A DNA stretch of 40,154 nucleotides, from assembly GCA_900317405.1 (NCBI GenBank), contig ONGP01000022.1, positions 1 through 40,154 of the forward strand, written 5' to 3'. The position numbers and the translations under genes are program-made. Each line of letters starts with the position of its first letter. Position 1 is the stretch's first letter. The notes beneath the pieces are model-generated. The model ran no database searches, was not told where the DNA came from, and was given only the letters and a program-made list of their open reading frames with translations. The stretch is from an uncultured Prevotella sp. (GTDB lineage: Bacteria; Bacteroidota; Bacteroidia; Bacteroidales; Bacteroidaceae). Below are positions 7,091-16,610 of the stretch, one piece after another.

Positions 7091-8914
7091 ATGACGAAGG
7101 AAGAAAACGAAAAAAGACTTGAGTATCTGAAAGGAATAGTAAGACGGTTGCCAGACAAACCTGGTAGCTATCAGTTCTATGACGAGGAGCATACTATTAT
7201 ATATGTAGGCAAGGCAAAGAGTCTGAAGAACAGAGTATCGAGCTACTTCCATACAGAAGTCGATAGATTCAAAACAAAAGTATTGGTAAGCAAGATATTC
7301 GACATTAGCTACACCGTAGTTAATACAGAAGAAGACGCCCTGCTGCTAGAGAACTCGCTCATCAAGAAATACAACCCTAGATACAACGTACTGCTAAAGG
7401 ATGGTAAGACCTACCCTAGCATCTGTATCACAAACGAATTTTTCCCTCGAATATTCAAAACACGAACCATCAACAAGAAATGGGGATCATACTACGGACC
7501 ATACGCTAAGGTTAGCGCTATGTACGACGTACTGAATCTGATAAAGGAACTATATAATCCACGAACCTGTCGACAGCCGATCACAAAGGAAGGAATAGAG
7601 AACGGCAAGTATCGCGTATGTCTGGACTACCACATTAAGAAATGTATGGGTCCGTGCGTAGGAAAACAGAGCTACGAAGATTATCAGAAGAACATATCTC
7701 AAGCACGCGAGATTCTGAAAGGAAACACACGCGAGGTGCTTAGAGATCTAAAAGATGAAATGCTCAAGCTATCAGAAGAACTAAGATTCGAAGAAGCCGA
7801 GGAGGTTAAACGAAAATTTCTGGCTCTGGATGGGTTTGTAAGTAAAAGCCAGATAGTAAGTCAGACCATCGATAAGGTAGATGTATTCTCGATAACTTCG
7901 GATGAAAAAATGGCTTTCATCAACTATATCCACGTATCCAACGGAACTATAAACCAAAGTTTTACTATAGAATATAAGAAGAAGTTAAACGAGACTGATG
8001 CAGAATTATTGCAGCTAGGTATAGTAGAATTGCGAGAACGTTTTAAGAGCGATTCTAAGGAAATTATCGTGCAGGAAGAGGTTGACGTAGAACTGGACGG
8101 AGTGAAGTTTACAGTGCCCAAACTGGGAGATAAAAAGAAGCTTCTGGATCTGTCGATAATGAACTGTAAGGAGTACAAATTCGACCGCTTGAAACAGGCC
8201 GAAAAACTTAATCCTGAACAAAAGCAAACGCGACTGATGAAGGAACTACAAGACAAGCTACATCTGCCCTCACTACCCTACCAGATTGAGTGCTTCGACA
8301 ACTCGAATATTTCTGGTACAGATGCCGTAGCAGCATGCATAGTTTTCAAGAAGATGAAGCCATCTAAAAAAGACTATAAACGGTACAATATCAAAACCGT
8401 AGTTGGTCCAGATGACTATGCATCAATGAAGGAAGTAGTACATCGCAGATACACAAGACTAATAGAAGAAGAACAACCCCTACCCGACCTGATTATAGCC
8501 GACGGAGGAAAGGGACAAATGGAGGTTATCCGCGAGGTAATTCAAGACGAACTGAACCTGGACATCCCCATCGCCGGACTGGCCAAAGACGATCGTCATC
8601 GAACCAACGAACTGCTATACGGATTTCCACCAATAAAGATAGCACTAAAGGTAGAATCAGAACTATTCCATGTGCTCACTCAAATACAAGACGAGGTCCA
8701 TCGCTTTGCTATCACTTTCCATCGAGACAAGCGTTCTAAGCGCGCTTTACACTCTGAACTAGATGATATAAAGGGTATTGGTCCTAAGACGCGTGACGAG
8801 CTTCTAAATACCCTCAAATCGGTCAAGAAGATACGTGAGGCAGAACTATCTATCCTATCAGATATAATAGGTCCAGCGAAAGCAAAGATAGTATACGAGC
8901 ATTTCCACTCTTAG
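7091..8914 (+). CDS. uvrC: excinuclease ABC subunit C
   Basis: 607 residues, full length. It makes the two incisions around a DNA lesion together with UvrB in nucleotide excision repair. The N-terminal GIY-YIG nuclease is visible (PGSYQFYDEEHTIIYVGKAK), followed by a cysteine-containing segment, a UvrB-interacting UVR motif (LRFEEAEEVKRKF), the UvrC RNase H-like endonuclease domain with CFDNSNISGTDAVA and LIIADGGKGQ, and a C-terminal helix-hairpin-helix (DDIKGIGPKTRDELLN). It lies in the mnmG-apt-uvrC run and has no clear promoter of its own. Confidence 0.96.
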   Translation: MTKEENEKRLEYLKGIVRRLPDKPGSYQFYDEEHTIIYVGKAKSLKNRVSSYFHTEVDRFKTKVLVSKIFDISYTVVNTEEDALLLENSLIKKYNPRYNVLLKDGKTYPSICITNEFFPRIFKTRTINKKWGSYYGPYAKVSAMYDVLNLIKELYNPRTCRQPITKEGIENGKYRVCLDYHIKKCMGPCVGKQSYEDYQKNISQAREILKGNTREVLRDLKDEMLKLSEELRFEEAEEVKRKFLALDGFVSKSQIVSQTIDKVDVFSITSDEKMAFINYIHVSNGTINQSFTIEYKKKLNETDAELLQLGIVELRERFKSDSKEIIVQEEVDVELDGVKFTVPKLGDKKKLLDLSIMNCKEYKFDRLKQAEKLNPEQKQTRLMKELQDKLHLPSLPYQIECFDNSNISGTDAVAACIVFKKMKPSKKDYKRYNIKTVVGPDDYASMKEVVHRRYTRLIEEEQPLPDLIIADGGKGQMEVIREVIQDELNLDIPIAGLAKDDRHRTNELLYGFPPIKIALKVESELFHVLTQIQDEVHRFAITFHRDKRSKRALHSELDDIKGIGPKTRDELLNTLKSVKKIREAELSILSDIIGPAKAKIVYEHFHS

Positions 8915-8923
8915 AAGAAAATA

Positions 8924-8955
8924 TTTGGTAGTTTCAAAATAATGTCGTATCTTTG
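8924..8955 (+). promoter_or_regulatory. sigma-A-type promoter of dtd
   Basis: TTTG at 8924-8927, 20 nt, then TATCTTTG at 8948-8955. This is a textbook Bacteroidetes -33/-7 pair, 20 nt before the dtd ATG. Confidence 0.8.
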
Positions 8956-8975
8956 CGGCAAATTAAGAAAAGAAG

Positions 8976-9428
8976 ATGAGAGCAGTTATACAAAGAGTCA
9001 CCCACGCCAGCGTTACTATCGAGGGCCAAATTAAAGGCAAGATAGACAATGGATACCTTATCCTATTAGGCGTTTGCGAGGAGGATTCGATGGAAGATGT
9101 AGAGTGGTTGGTTAAGAAAATAGCCAATCTGCGTGTATTTGGCGATGAGAACGATGTAATGAACCGTTCGATACTAGATATTGATGGTAACTGCCTGGTA
9201 ATCAGCCAGTTCACTCTATTTGCATCATACAAGAAAGGCAATCGTCCATCTTGGTTCCGCGCTGGTAGCCATAAGCACTCTATCCCACTCTACGAAGCCT
9301 TCTGCACACAGCTTTCTGAAGCTATCGGTAAGCAAGTTGCCACAGGCGAATTTGGCGCCGACATGAAAATTGAACTACTGAACGACGGTCCAGTAACAAT
9401 CTGCATGGACACTAAGAATAAGGAATAA
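8976..9428 (+). CDS. dtd: D-aminoacyl-tRNA deacylase
   Basis: 150 residues. It hydrolyses D-amino acids (and glycine mischarged on tRNA-Ala) from tRNA, a chiral proofreading step in the cytosol. The two family motifs are intact: SQFTLFASYKKGNRPSW (the SQFTL nucleophile-site motif) and NDGPVTICMD (the cross-subunit NxGPVT motif). It starts at the ATG behind a clear promoter and is the first gene of a run with the small membrane protein, MazG-like protein and deoC. Confidence 0.96.
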   Translation: MRAVIQRVTHASVTIEGQIKGKIDNGYLILLGVCEEDSMEDVEWLVKKIANLRVFGDENDVMNRSILDIDGNCLVISQFTLFASYKKGNRPSWFRAGSHKHSIPLYEAFCTQLSEAIGKQVATGEFGADMKIELLNDGPVTICMDTKNKE

Positions 9429-9433
9429 AAACG

Positions 9434-9682
9434 ATGAAGAAATATCTCAGAGAAATCGAATTAGCAAGTGCCCTACTCCTGATAATCGGCGTAGTGCTGT
9501 CGATGGTGAAAAGCTATGCCATCGGCGTATGGCCATGTGGTGTAGGCTTGCTGATGTTCCTCATCGTTTTCCTCTACAAAGCATTCCACTGGAAGCAGTA
9601 CGAGCGCGATAACAAGCAGTACATCGTAATACTGCTGATCTGCATCTTCCTATTAATCATTCAAATGATAACATCACGATGA
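9434..9682 (+). CDS. small three-helix membrane protein, unknown function
   Basis: 82 residues with three hydrophobic stretches (about 12-27, 31-48 and 62-80) joined by short charged loops; no signal peptide and no motif I recognise. Its stop overlaps the ATG of the MazG-like gene (ATGA), so the two are translationally coupled. Conserved position between dtd and mazG would argue that it is real; the coupling and 5-nt gap to dtd already do. Confidence 0.75.
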   Translation: MKKYLREIELASALLLIIGVVLSMVKSYAIGVWPCGVGLLMFLIVFLYKAFHWKQYERDNKQYIVILLICIFLLIIQMITSR

Positions 9683-10005
9683 CGATCAAAGAAGCACAAG
9701 AAGCGGTTGACCGCTGGATAAAAGAATATGGCGTACGCTACTTTTCGGAGCTGACAAACATGGCAGTTTTGACTGAAGAAGTAGGCGAACTGGCCCGTGT
9801 TATAGCTCGCAAATACGGCGATCAGAGCTTCAAAGAAGGCGAGAAAGACAACCTGGGCGAAGAGATGGCAGATATCCTCTGGGTACTACTATGTTTGGCC
9901 AATCAGACAGGCGTAGATCTTACTGCAGAACTCGAGAAATCTATCGAAAAAAAGACTCAGCGAGACTCGCTGCGACATATACAGAATAAGAAACTAATGG
10001 CATAA
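9679..10005 (+). CDS. MazG-like nucleotide pyrophosphohydrolase
   Basis: 108 residues, a single MazG-type all-alpha NTP-PPase domain. The metal-binding acidic residues are visible as EEVGELARVIARK (ExxE type) and GEEMADILWVLL (ExxD type). It probably hydrolyses noncanonical or excess (d)NTPs to monophosphate and pyrophosphate. Single-domain length suggests a dimeric house-cleaning enzyme rather than full two-domain MazG. The start overlaps the preceding stop by 4 nt. Placement before deoC fits nucleotide housekeeping. Confidence 0.88.
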   Translation: MTIKEAQEAVDRWIKEYGVRYFSELTNMAVLTEEVGELARVIARKYGDQSFKEGEKDNLGEEMADILWVLLCLANQTGVDLTAELEKSIEKKTQRDSLRHIQNKKLMA

Positions 10006-10034
10006 CAGTTTTAACAATATAACAACAAGCAATT

Positions 10035-10970
10035 ATGGCAGAACACAATCACGAACACGAGCATCATCACCACTTTGAGATGCCACAGAAGAGCCGCATG
10101 GAAGAGGTTCTTAGTAAGTACAACCTCGAGATAACAGACGAGGAAGTAAAAGAGGCAGTAAAGGATATTATTGCCAACAAAGTAACCGAGAACGATACTC
10201 TAGAGGTAAAGAAATTCCTGATGGGTAGCGTTGAGCTTACTACTCTAAAGACCACCGATAGCGACGAAAGCGTACTGGCCTTTACAGAGCGTGTAAACCA
10301 GTTCGAAGAGAACTACCCTCACCTACCCCACGTGGCAACTATCTGCGTGTATCCACGCTTTGCAAAAGTGGTTTCTGAGACTCTCGAAATCGAAGGTGTT
10401 GAGGTAGCTTGCGTTTCAGGCTCATTCCCTTCTTCTCAGGCACTTATCGAGGTTAAGACTATCGAGACAGGCTTGGCCGTCAAAGATGGCGCTACAGAGA
10501 TAGATATGGTATTAAGCGTAGGTGCATTCCTATCAGGCGATTACGAGACTTGTATCGATGAAATACAGCAGATAAAAGAGGCTTGCGGCGATGCAAAACT
10601 TAAGGTTATCCTGGAGACAGGTTGCCTGAAGACTGCGGCAAACATCAAGACCGCATCTATCCTGGCTATGTACTCAGGTGCCGACTATATTAAGACCTCA
10701 ACAGGCAAGCTTGAACCAGCTGCGACACCAGAGGCTGCATACGTAATGTGTCAGGCCATCAAGGAGTACTACGATGAAACTGGCATAATGATTGGTTTTA
10801 AGCCCGCTGGAGGCCTTAACAGTGTGATGGATGCACTGATATACTACACCATCGTAAAAGAGGTTCTGGGCGAAAAATGGCTTACAAACCAGATGTTCCG
10901 AATGGGTACATCACGCCTGGCTAACCTGCTACTAAGCGAGGTAATCGGCGAAGAAGTGAAATTCTTCTAA
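10035..10970 (+). CDS. deoC: deoxyribose-phosphate aldolase with histidine-rich N-terminus
   Basis: 311 residues, about 50 longer than the E. coli enzyme. DeoC cleaves 2-deoxyribose-5-phosphate to acetaldehyde and glyceraldehyde-3-phosphate in deoxynucleoside catabolism. The Schiff-base lysine lies in GADYIKTSTGK, with the conserved KVILETGCL and GFKPAGGLN segments. The first 14 residues (MAEHNHEHEHHHHF) carry seven histidines, followed by a helical extension of about 60 residues before the barrel. The histidine stretch could bind Ni or Zn; whether that matters is unknown. Last gene of the dtd run, followed by a 22-nt hairpin array. Confidence 0.95.
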   Translation: MAEHNHEHEHHHHFEMPQKSRMEEVLSKYNLEITDEEVKEAVKDIIANKVTENDTLEVKKFLMGSVELTTLKTTDSDESVLAFTERVNQFEENYPHLPHVATICVYPRFAKVVSETLEIEGVEVACVSGSFPSSQALIEVKTIETGLAVKDGATEIDMVLSVGAFLSGDYETCIDEIQQIKEACGDAKLKVILETGCLKTAANIKTASILAMYSGADYIKTSTGKLEPAATPEAAYVMCQAIKEYYDETGIMIGFKPAGGLNSVMDALIYYTIVKEVLGEKWLTNQMFRMGTSRLANLLLSEVIGEEVKFF

Positions 10971-10983
10971 TTAACGATAAGCT

Positions 10984-11071
10984 CAGTCCTCCAGTAAGAG
11001 GACTGCAGTCCTTTAAAAGCAGTACTCCAGTCCTTTAACGCGAGGACTGGAGTACTTTCATTTATGTACTG
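10984..11071. repeat. 22-nt hairpin array A (four units)
   Basis: Four contiguous 22-nt units, each 7-nt arm, 8-nt spacer, 7-nt arm, beginning at 10984, 11006, 11028 and 11050. CAGTCCT occurs at 10984, 11006 and 11028; AGGACTG at 10999 and 11043; AGTACTC at 11021 answers GAGTACT at 11050. Units 1 and 3 fold on themselves, and 11021-11034 pairs perfectly with 11043-11056 (14 bp, 8-nt loop). The array lies in the convergent gap after deoC and the polyprenyl synthase, so it could terminate transcription from both sides, although U-runs are short. Confidence 0.85.
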
Positions 11072-11084
11072 AAGCAAATACAAA

Positions 11085-12059
11085 CTATATATTTCGCTGA
11101 GCTACGTATTCTAGATAAGCACTGAAGGCAGGCTTGAGCTCTGGTTTCACGCATTCATCTATAAATGTCTGAGCCTCCTTAGCAAACTCTCCCATCTTCT
11201 TCTCTGCATATTTGATACCTCCGTACTGCTTAGCAAACTCAACTAAAACAGCGATTTCATCAGAATTAATCGAGCCATTCTTAACCTTTTTAGCAAGAGT
11301 CATCATAGCTGATGACTCGTAGTGAGTAAGCGAATAGATAATTGGCAAAGTAAGCTTACCTTCAAGCATATCATTGCCAGTAGGCTTACCTATCTCCTTA
11401 GAATCGTAATAATCAAAGATATCATCACGAATCTGGAAAATCATACCGATATTATGTCCGAATTTTGCAGCCTTCTCTACCACATCGCGAGAAGCACCTA
11501 CAGAAATAGCTCCAAGCTTACAACATGCCTCGAATAGCACTGCAGTCTTCTTGTCAATTACCTGATAATAAACGTCTTCCGAAATCTCCTTATTAGAAAT
11601 ATTCGATAATTGAAGAATCTCGCCTGCAGCAAGAGTACGACCAAGTTCAGCTAATTCTTGTACGATTTCATGATTATTCGACAAAGCCACACGTAGCAAG
11701 GCTGTAGACAGAATATAATCGCCAACCAAAACGGCCACCTTATTATTATACTCGGCATTAACTGATGGCTGACCACGACGTTCAGAACTTTCGTCTACCA
11801 CATCATCGTGCACCAAACTGGCAGTATGTAACAGCTCAAGTCCAAGAGCAGCATTCTGTGTAACATCATTAACATCACCAAAGTTCTTGGCTGCAAGCAT
11901 TATCAGTATAGGACGCATACGCTTTCCGCCACGCTGACGGATATGCGACAATACCGACTCGAGCAATCCCTCACCCTGCGACAAACACTGTTGAAACAAC
12001 GCAGAAAAGTCGTTCAACTCTGTTGCAATAGGCCTTCTTATAGTTGACAAATAATCCAT
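11085..12059 (-). CDS. trans-polyprenyl diphosphate synthase
   Basis: 324 residues. It condenses isopentenyl diphosphate onto allylic diphosphates to make long-chain polyprenyl diphosphate, most likely the menaquinone side chain. The two aspartate-rich motifs that bind Mg-diphosphate are seen: LVHDDVVDES and QIRDDIFDYY, plus GGKRMRP near residue 50. Similar to IspB or HepT-type enzymes; chain length cannot be told. The start is ATG 12059 (MDYLSTIRRP); the upstream ATG at 12080 overlaps the -7 element and is rejected. Divergent from polA. Confidence 0.92.
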   Translation of the reverse strand: MDYLSTIRRPIATELNDFSALFQQCLSQGEGLLESVLSHIRQRGGKRMRPILIMLAAKNFGDVNDVTQNAALGLELLHTASLVHDDVVDESSERRGQPSVNAEYNNKVAVLVGDYILSTALLRVALSNNHEIVQELAELGRTLAAGEILQLSNISNKEISEDVYYQVIDKKTAVLFEACCKLGAISVGASRDVVEKAAKFGHNIGMIFQIRDDIFDYYDSKEIGKPTGNDMLEGKLTLPIIYSLTHYESSAMMTLAKKVKNGSINSDEIAVLVEFAKQYGGIKYAEKKMGEFAKEAQTFIDECVKPELKPAFSAYLEYVAQRNI

Positions 12060-12079
12060 AACAAACAGAAATTTTGGCA

Positions 12080-12087
12080 CAAAAATA
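12080..12087 (-). promoter_or_regulatory. -7 element of the polyprenyl synthase gene
   Basis: Minus-strand TATTTTTG, 20 nt before the ATG at 12059. It decides against a start at 12080. Confidence 0.6.
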
Positions 12088-12119
12088 AGAAATAATTCCG
12101 TTATTAAGAAATAATTTGG

Positions 12120-12127
12120 TAATTTTG
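12120..12127 (+). promoter_or_regulatory. -7 element of polA
   Basis: TAATTTTG, 20 nt before the polA ATG at 12148. The -33 region is degenerate (TTCC near 12096). Confidence 0.6.
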
Positions 12128-12147
12128 AGCCGAAAATTAAGAAAGTT

Positions 12148-14913
12148 ATGCAGAAATTGTTTCTTTTAGACGCTTATGCGCTTATTTATCGCAGCTATTA
12201 TGCGTTCATCAAAAACCCAAGAATCAACTCTAAGGGGCTGAATACAAGTGCCATTATGGGATTCCTGAACACCCTGAACGAGGTATTGACAAAGGAGAAA
12301 CCAACCCACATAGGAGTAGCATTTGATCCACACGGGCCCACCTTTCGTAGCGAGGCATTTCCTGCCTACAAAGCTCAGCGTGAGGAGACTCCTGAGGATA
12401 TACGCAAAGCAGTTCCTATCATTAAGGATCTGTTGAAAGCATATCGTATACCCATACTGCAAGTAGACGGATACGAAGCAGATGACGTGATAGGAACATT
12501 GGCAGAAAAAGCCGGTTCCATCGGAGTTGAGACCTATATGCTCACGCCCGATAAGGACTACGGACAACTGGTGCGCGACAATGTTTTCATATATCGCCCA
12601 CGTCATGGTGGCGGATATGAGACGATGGGACCCAAGGAGGTTTGCGAGAAATATAGCATCCCCTCCCCTATGGCCGTAATCGATCTGCTGGCACTGATGG
12701 GCGACTCGGCCGATAATTTCCCTGGTTGTCCTGGTGTGGGAGAAAAAACTGCCGCAAAACTCATCGATGAATTCGGAAGTATTGAACAGTTGTTGGCACG
12801 TTCATCAGAAATAAAAGGTAAACTTCGTGAAAAGGTTGAAGAGCATATCGATGACATCAAGATGAGCTACTTCCTGGCAACCATCAAAACAGATGTGCCC
12901 ATCGAGCTGGATATGGAAAGTTTGAAACTCGTGGAACCTAACGAGGACGAACTTGGCAAACTTCTGCTCGAACTGGAGATGAAGAGCCTCGCTGACCGAG
13001 TTCTTAAAAAAAGCCAAAAACCGCAAAAAGTACTAAATCAGCAACTCGATCTCTTTGCAGAATTCGCGGCCGACGGGCAAGCTGTGTACGAAAACACGAG
13101 TTTTGAGACGTTAAAAACAACGCCACACAACTACCAACTAGTTGAAAATCAGGAGGATTTAAAGAAATTATGTGACTATTTCTTGACAAACAAAATTCTC
13201 AGTCTAGACACAGAAACCACTTCAACCTCTGCAATCGATGCAGAATTGGTAGGTTTGAGCTTCGCCGTGAAGGAATTTGAGGCGTTTTACGTGCCAGTTC
13301 CTGTCAATCGTGAAGAAGCGTTGCAAATTGTTAATATCTTTAAACCCGTCTACGAGAACCCAGAAATTTTAAAAATTGGTCAGAATTTGAAGTACGACTT
13401 AGAGGTATTAAGAAATTACGGCATCGAACTGAAAGGTAAGATGTGGGACACTATGATTGCCCACTATCTCATCCAACCCGAACTTCATCATAACATGGAC
13501 TACATGGCTGAGATTTATCTCAACTATCAAACCATCCACATAGATGAACTCATCGGACCAAAGGGCAAGAACCAAAAATCTATGCGCTCTCTCCTACCCT
13601 CACAAGTCTACGAGTATGCCGCTGAGGATGCAGACATCACTCTCCGACTGAAGAACAAGCTGGAACCAGAACTGAAGAAGGCTGAGTGTGAAGACCTATT
13701 CTATAATATAGAGATGCCACTGATGCCTGTTTTGGCAGAAATGGAGATGAACGGAGTGTGTCTGGACACAGAATCGCTAGCCGAAACGTCAAAACAGTTT
13801 ACCAACCGTATGAACGAAATAGAAACACGTATCTACGAATTGGCAGGTGAACGATTCAACATCGCTTCGCCAAAACAAGTGGGCGAAATACTCTTCGACA
13901 AACTTAAAATAGTAGAGAAAGCCAAGAAAACAAAAACAGGTCAGTACGTCACATCGGAAGAGGTGCTGCAACAGCTAAAAAATAAGCACGAAATAGTAGC
14001 TGACATATTGGAACACAGAGGGTTAAAGAAGCTGATAGGCACATATATCGATGCATTACCTAAGTTGATTAACCCCAAAACTGGTCATATCCACACATCA
14101 TTTAATCAAACGATTACAGCTACTGGCCGCTTATCTTCATCTGATCCCAATCTGCAAAACATCCCTATCAGAGGCGAGGATGGAAAGGAGATTCGCAAGG
14201 CGTTTATCCCCGAGCCAGGATGTCTGTTCTTTTCAGCAGACTATAGTCAAATAGAGCTACGCGTGATGGCCCATCTGTCGCAGGATACAGAGATGATAAA
14301 AGTGTTTAGAGAGGGCAAGGATCTGCACGCAGCAACAGCTGCCAACATCTATAAAAAGCCTATAGAAGAGGTTACACGCGATGAGCGAACCAAGTCAAAG
14401 CGAGCCAACTTTGGTATCATCTATGGTATCACAGTGTTTGGTTTGGCAGAACGACTAGACATCCCTCGCGACGAGGCTAAGATGCTAATAGACGGATACT
14501 TTGACACCTTTCCACAGGTGCACGACTATATGGAAAAGTCTAAAGAAGTGGCTCGCCAGAAGGGCTACGTCACTACCCTATTCGGCCGTCGCCGCTATCT
14601 ACCAGATATCAATAGTCATAACGCTACCGTTCGTGGATTTGCTGAGCGAAACGCCATCAACGCCCCAATTCAGGGCACTGCCGCTGATATAATAAAGGTG
14701 GCAATGATTCGCATCTTTAATCGATTTAAAGCGGAAGGAATACGCTCTAAAATGATTCTGCAGGTACACGACGAATTGAACTTCTCTGTATTTCCAGAAG
14801 AGAAAGAAAAAGTTGAGAGCATTGTGCTTGAAGAAATGCAGAATGCTCTCAACCTGAGTGTTCCCTTGGTAGCCGACTCTGGATTTGGCCAGAACTGGCT
14901 AGAAGCCCACTAA
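12148..14913 (+). CDS. polA: DNA polymerase I
   Basis: 921 residues with all three domains. The 5' nuclease (1 to about 300) has FLLDAYALIYRS and DGYEADDVIGT. The 3'-5' exonuclease (about 330-520) keeps the DTET metal motif (LSLDTETTS), so proofreading is probably active, unlike in many polA proteins. The polymerase (about 540-921) has motif A DYSQIELRVMAHLS, motif B KRANFGIIYG and motif C QVHDEL. It removes RNA primers and fills gaps in replication and repair. The stop codon directly abuts the stop of the convergent nucleoside kinase gene with no spacer. Confidence 0.97.
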   Translation: MQKLFLLDAYALIYRSYYAFIKNPRINSKGLNTSAIMGFLNTLNEVLTKEKPTHIGVAFDPHGPTFRSEAFPAYKAQREETPEDIRKAVPIIKDLLKAYRIPILQVDGYEADDVIGTLAEKAGSIGVETYMLTPDKDYGQLVRDNVFIYRPRHGGGYETMGPKEVCEKYSIPSPMAVIDLLALMGDSADNFPGCPGVGEKTAAKLIDEFGSIEQLLARSSEIKGKLREKVEEHIDDIKMSYFLATIKTDVPIELDMESLKLVEPNEDELGKLLLELEMKSLADRVLKKSQKPQKVLNQQLDLFAEFAADGQAVYENTSFETLKTTPHNYQLVENQEDLKKLCDYFLTNKILSLDTETTSTSAIDAELVGLSFAVKEFEAFYVPVPVNREEALQIVNIFKPVYENPEILKIGQNLKYDLEVLRNYGIELKGKMWDTMIAHYLIQPELHHNMDYMAEIYLNYQTIHIDELIGPKGKNQKSMRSLLPSQVYEYAAEDADITLRLKNKLEPELKKAECEDLFYNIEMPLMPVLAEMEMNGVCLDTESLAETSKQFTNRMNEIETRIYELAGERFNIASPKQVGEILFDKLKIVEKAKKTKTGQYVTSEEVLQQLKNKHEIVADILEHRGLKKLIGTYIDALPKLINPKTGHIHTSFNQTITATGRLSSSDPNLQNIPIRGEDGKEIRKAFIPEPGCLFFSADYSQIELRVMAHLSQDTEMIKVFREGKDLHAATAANIYKKPIEEVTRDERTKSKRANFGIIYGITVFGLAERLDIPRDEAKMLIDGYFDTFPQVHDYMEKSKEVARQKGYVTTLFGRRRYLPDINSHNATVRGFAERNAINAPIQGTAADIIKVAMIRIFNRFKAEGIRSKMILQVHDELNFSVFPEEKEKVESIVLEEMQNALNLSVPLVADSGFGQNWLEAH

Positions 14914-16575
14914 TTAGTAATTGAAAGACGATCCGCCAAGGAACTCGCGAAGCAGCGATGTTGGTGGAATCTGAGTCTCAGGAATGGGACGGATATATCG
15001 AAGGAATTTCAGCAGGCGATAGGCTTCTGAATATTCCTTCGAGTCTTCTGGTACCTGCTCTAAAAGCGGCTCAGCCTGACTCTTTATCACCGCCAACTCG
15101 AACAGCATAGCGGTGTTAAACATCGCATCAGCATTCTCCTGGAAAGGGAAAATCCACTTGTTCTCTCCAGCCCTAACGCTTGGCCAGCGACGGATAGTTT
15201 CCTGAGCATTAACACCACGATACTTATAGTCGCGGATAATGCGACGAAGCAGACGATTATCTGTGGTGGGCACATAGTTATGATTATCAAGCAGAATAGT
15301 AGTAAGAGCCGAAGCATAAATGCGGAAAATCTGGTCGTTAGGAATCTCAGAAGTAAGTTCTGGATTCAAGGCATGAATACCCTCAACCACCAATACTTCG
15401 TTGCCCTTAAGCTGCAGTTTCTTTCCACTCCACTCGCTCATACCTTTCTGGAAATTATAGCGAGGTAGCTCTACCTCATCTCCCCTAAACAACGCCGCCA
15501 ACTGTTCATTAAGAAGAGGGAGATTAAGTGCATGCAGATGTTCAAAATCGTAGTCGCCCTTATCGTCCTTAGGTGTCTTGTCGCGATCCAAGAAGTAGTC
15601 GTCGAGCGAGATACCTACAGGATGGATTCCGTTGACAGCCAGCTGTACGCTAAGGCGCTTGCAAGTAGTGGTCTTGCCAGATGACGAAGGACCTGCAATC
15701 AGCACCAGCTTAATACCCTTTCGTTGTGCTATCTCATCAGCAATCCTCGCAATCTTCTTCTCCTGAAGTGCTTCGCTTATCTGTATCAGTTCAGAAGAAT
15801 AGCCATTCATAATTGTCTCGTTCAGGTCGCCAATGGTTCGCAATCCCAGGATATCCTGCCACTGATGATGCTCCTTGAAGATACCAAACATCTTGTCTTG
15901 ATGCGTCATCTCACCCAACTCGTTTGGATGCTCGCGCGAAGGCAGTCTCAGTAGCAAACCATCAAAGTATTTCTCTACTCCAAACAGATAAATCTGCTTG
16001 GTATTTGTCAACAGCGATCCGTAGTAATAATCCACATAACCATCTATATCATAATAGGTGGTAAACAGTCTTCCAGTACTCTTCAGCAACTTAACCTTAG
16101 AGCGATTATGCAGACCATCAAACATTTCGATAGCCTCCTTGGTAGTTGTCTCATGACGATGGATAGGATAACCAGCATCGATAATCTCCTGCATGCGACG
16201 ACGAATAGCGCCTGCATCATCGAGCGTAACAGGACGTCCGATGTTAAGATTGACATAGTAACCATTGCTAACAGGTATGTCGATAGACACCTTACAAGGT
16301 GTAAACAAATCGTGAGCAGCCTTGCAGAGTACAAAGAACAGGCTGCGAGTATAAGCACGCGACCCGCTCGGCGAAGTGATATCAAGAAACTCTACCTGCT
16401 TCTGCTTGTACACACGATAGTGCATACCCTCTACCTTATTATTTACATTGGCCGAAATAGGGCCGTGTTCGATCTCTACGCCTGACAATGCATACACCTC
16501 CTCGATAGTAGAACCTATAGGCACCTCTACTACCCTATCATTGTTTAATACGTGAACTTTCACCAATTTTTCCAT
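14914..16575 (-). CDS. TGS-domain nucleoside (uridine-type) kinase
   Basis: 553 residues from ATG 16575 (MEKLVKVHV); an upstream TTG start would add two residues. Order: N-terminal TGS-like ubiquitin-fold domain, a segment resembling the second additional domain of threonyl-tRNA synthetase (HRHETTTKEAIEMF), then a phosphoribulokinase/uridine kinase domain from about residue 280 with Walker A GPSSSGKTT and SLDDYFLDRDKTP. This fused architecture is common in Bacteroidetes and Firmicutes and usually annotated nucleoside kinase. It probably phosphorylates uridine or another nucleoside in salvage; the role of the synthetase-like half is unknown. Confidence 0.9.
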   Translation of the reverse strand: MEKLVKVHVLNNDRVVEVPIGSTIEEVYALSGVEIEHGPISANVNNKVEGMHYRVYKQKQVEFLDITSPSGSRAYTRSLFFVLCKAAHDLFTPCKVSIDIPVSNGYYVNLNIGRPVTLDDAGAIRRRMQEIIDAGYPIHRHETTTKEAIEMFDGLHNRSKVKLLKSTGRLFTTYYDIDGYVDYYYGSLLTNTKQIYLFGVEKYFDGLLLRLPSREHPNELGEMTHQDKMFGIFKEHHQWQDILGLRTIGDLNETIMNGYSSELIQISEALQEKKIARIADEIAQRKGIKLVLIAGPSSSGKTTTCKRLSVQLAVNGIHPVGISLDDYFLDRDKTPKDDKGDYDFEHLHALNLPLLNEQLAALFRGDEVELPRYNFQKGMSEWSGKKLQLKGNEVLVVEGIHALNPELTSEIPNDQIFRIYASALTTILLDNHNYVPTTDNRLLRRIIRDYKYRGVNAQETIRRWPSVRAGENKWIFPFQENADAMFNTAMLFELAVIKSQAEPLLEQVPEDSKEYSEAYRLLKFLRYIRPIPETQIPPTSLLREFLGGSSFNY

Positions 16576-16610
16576 ATGCAATATTTAATGTTTAAGCTAA
16601 AATTTCTCTG

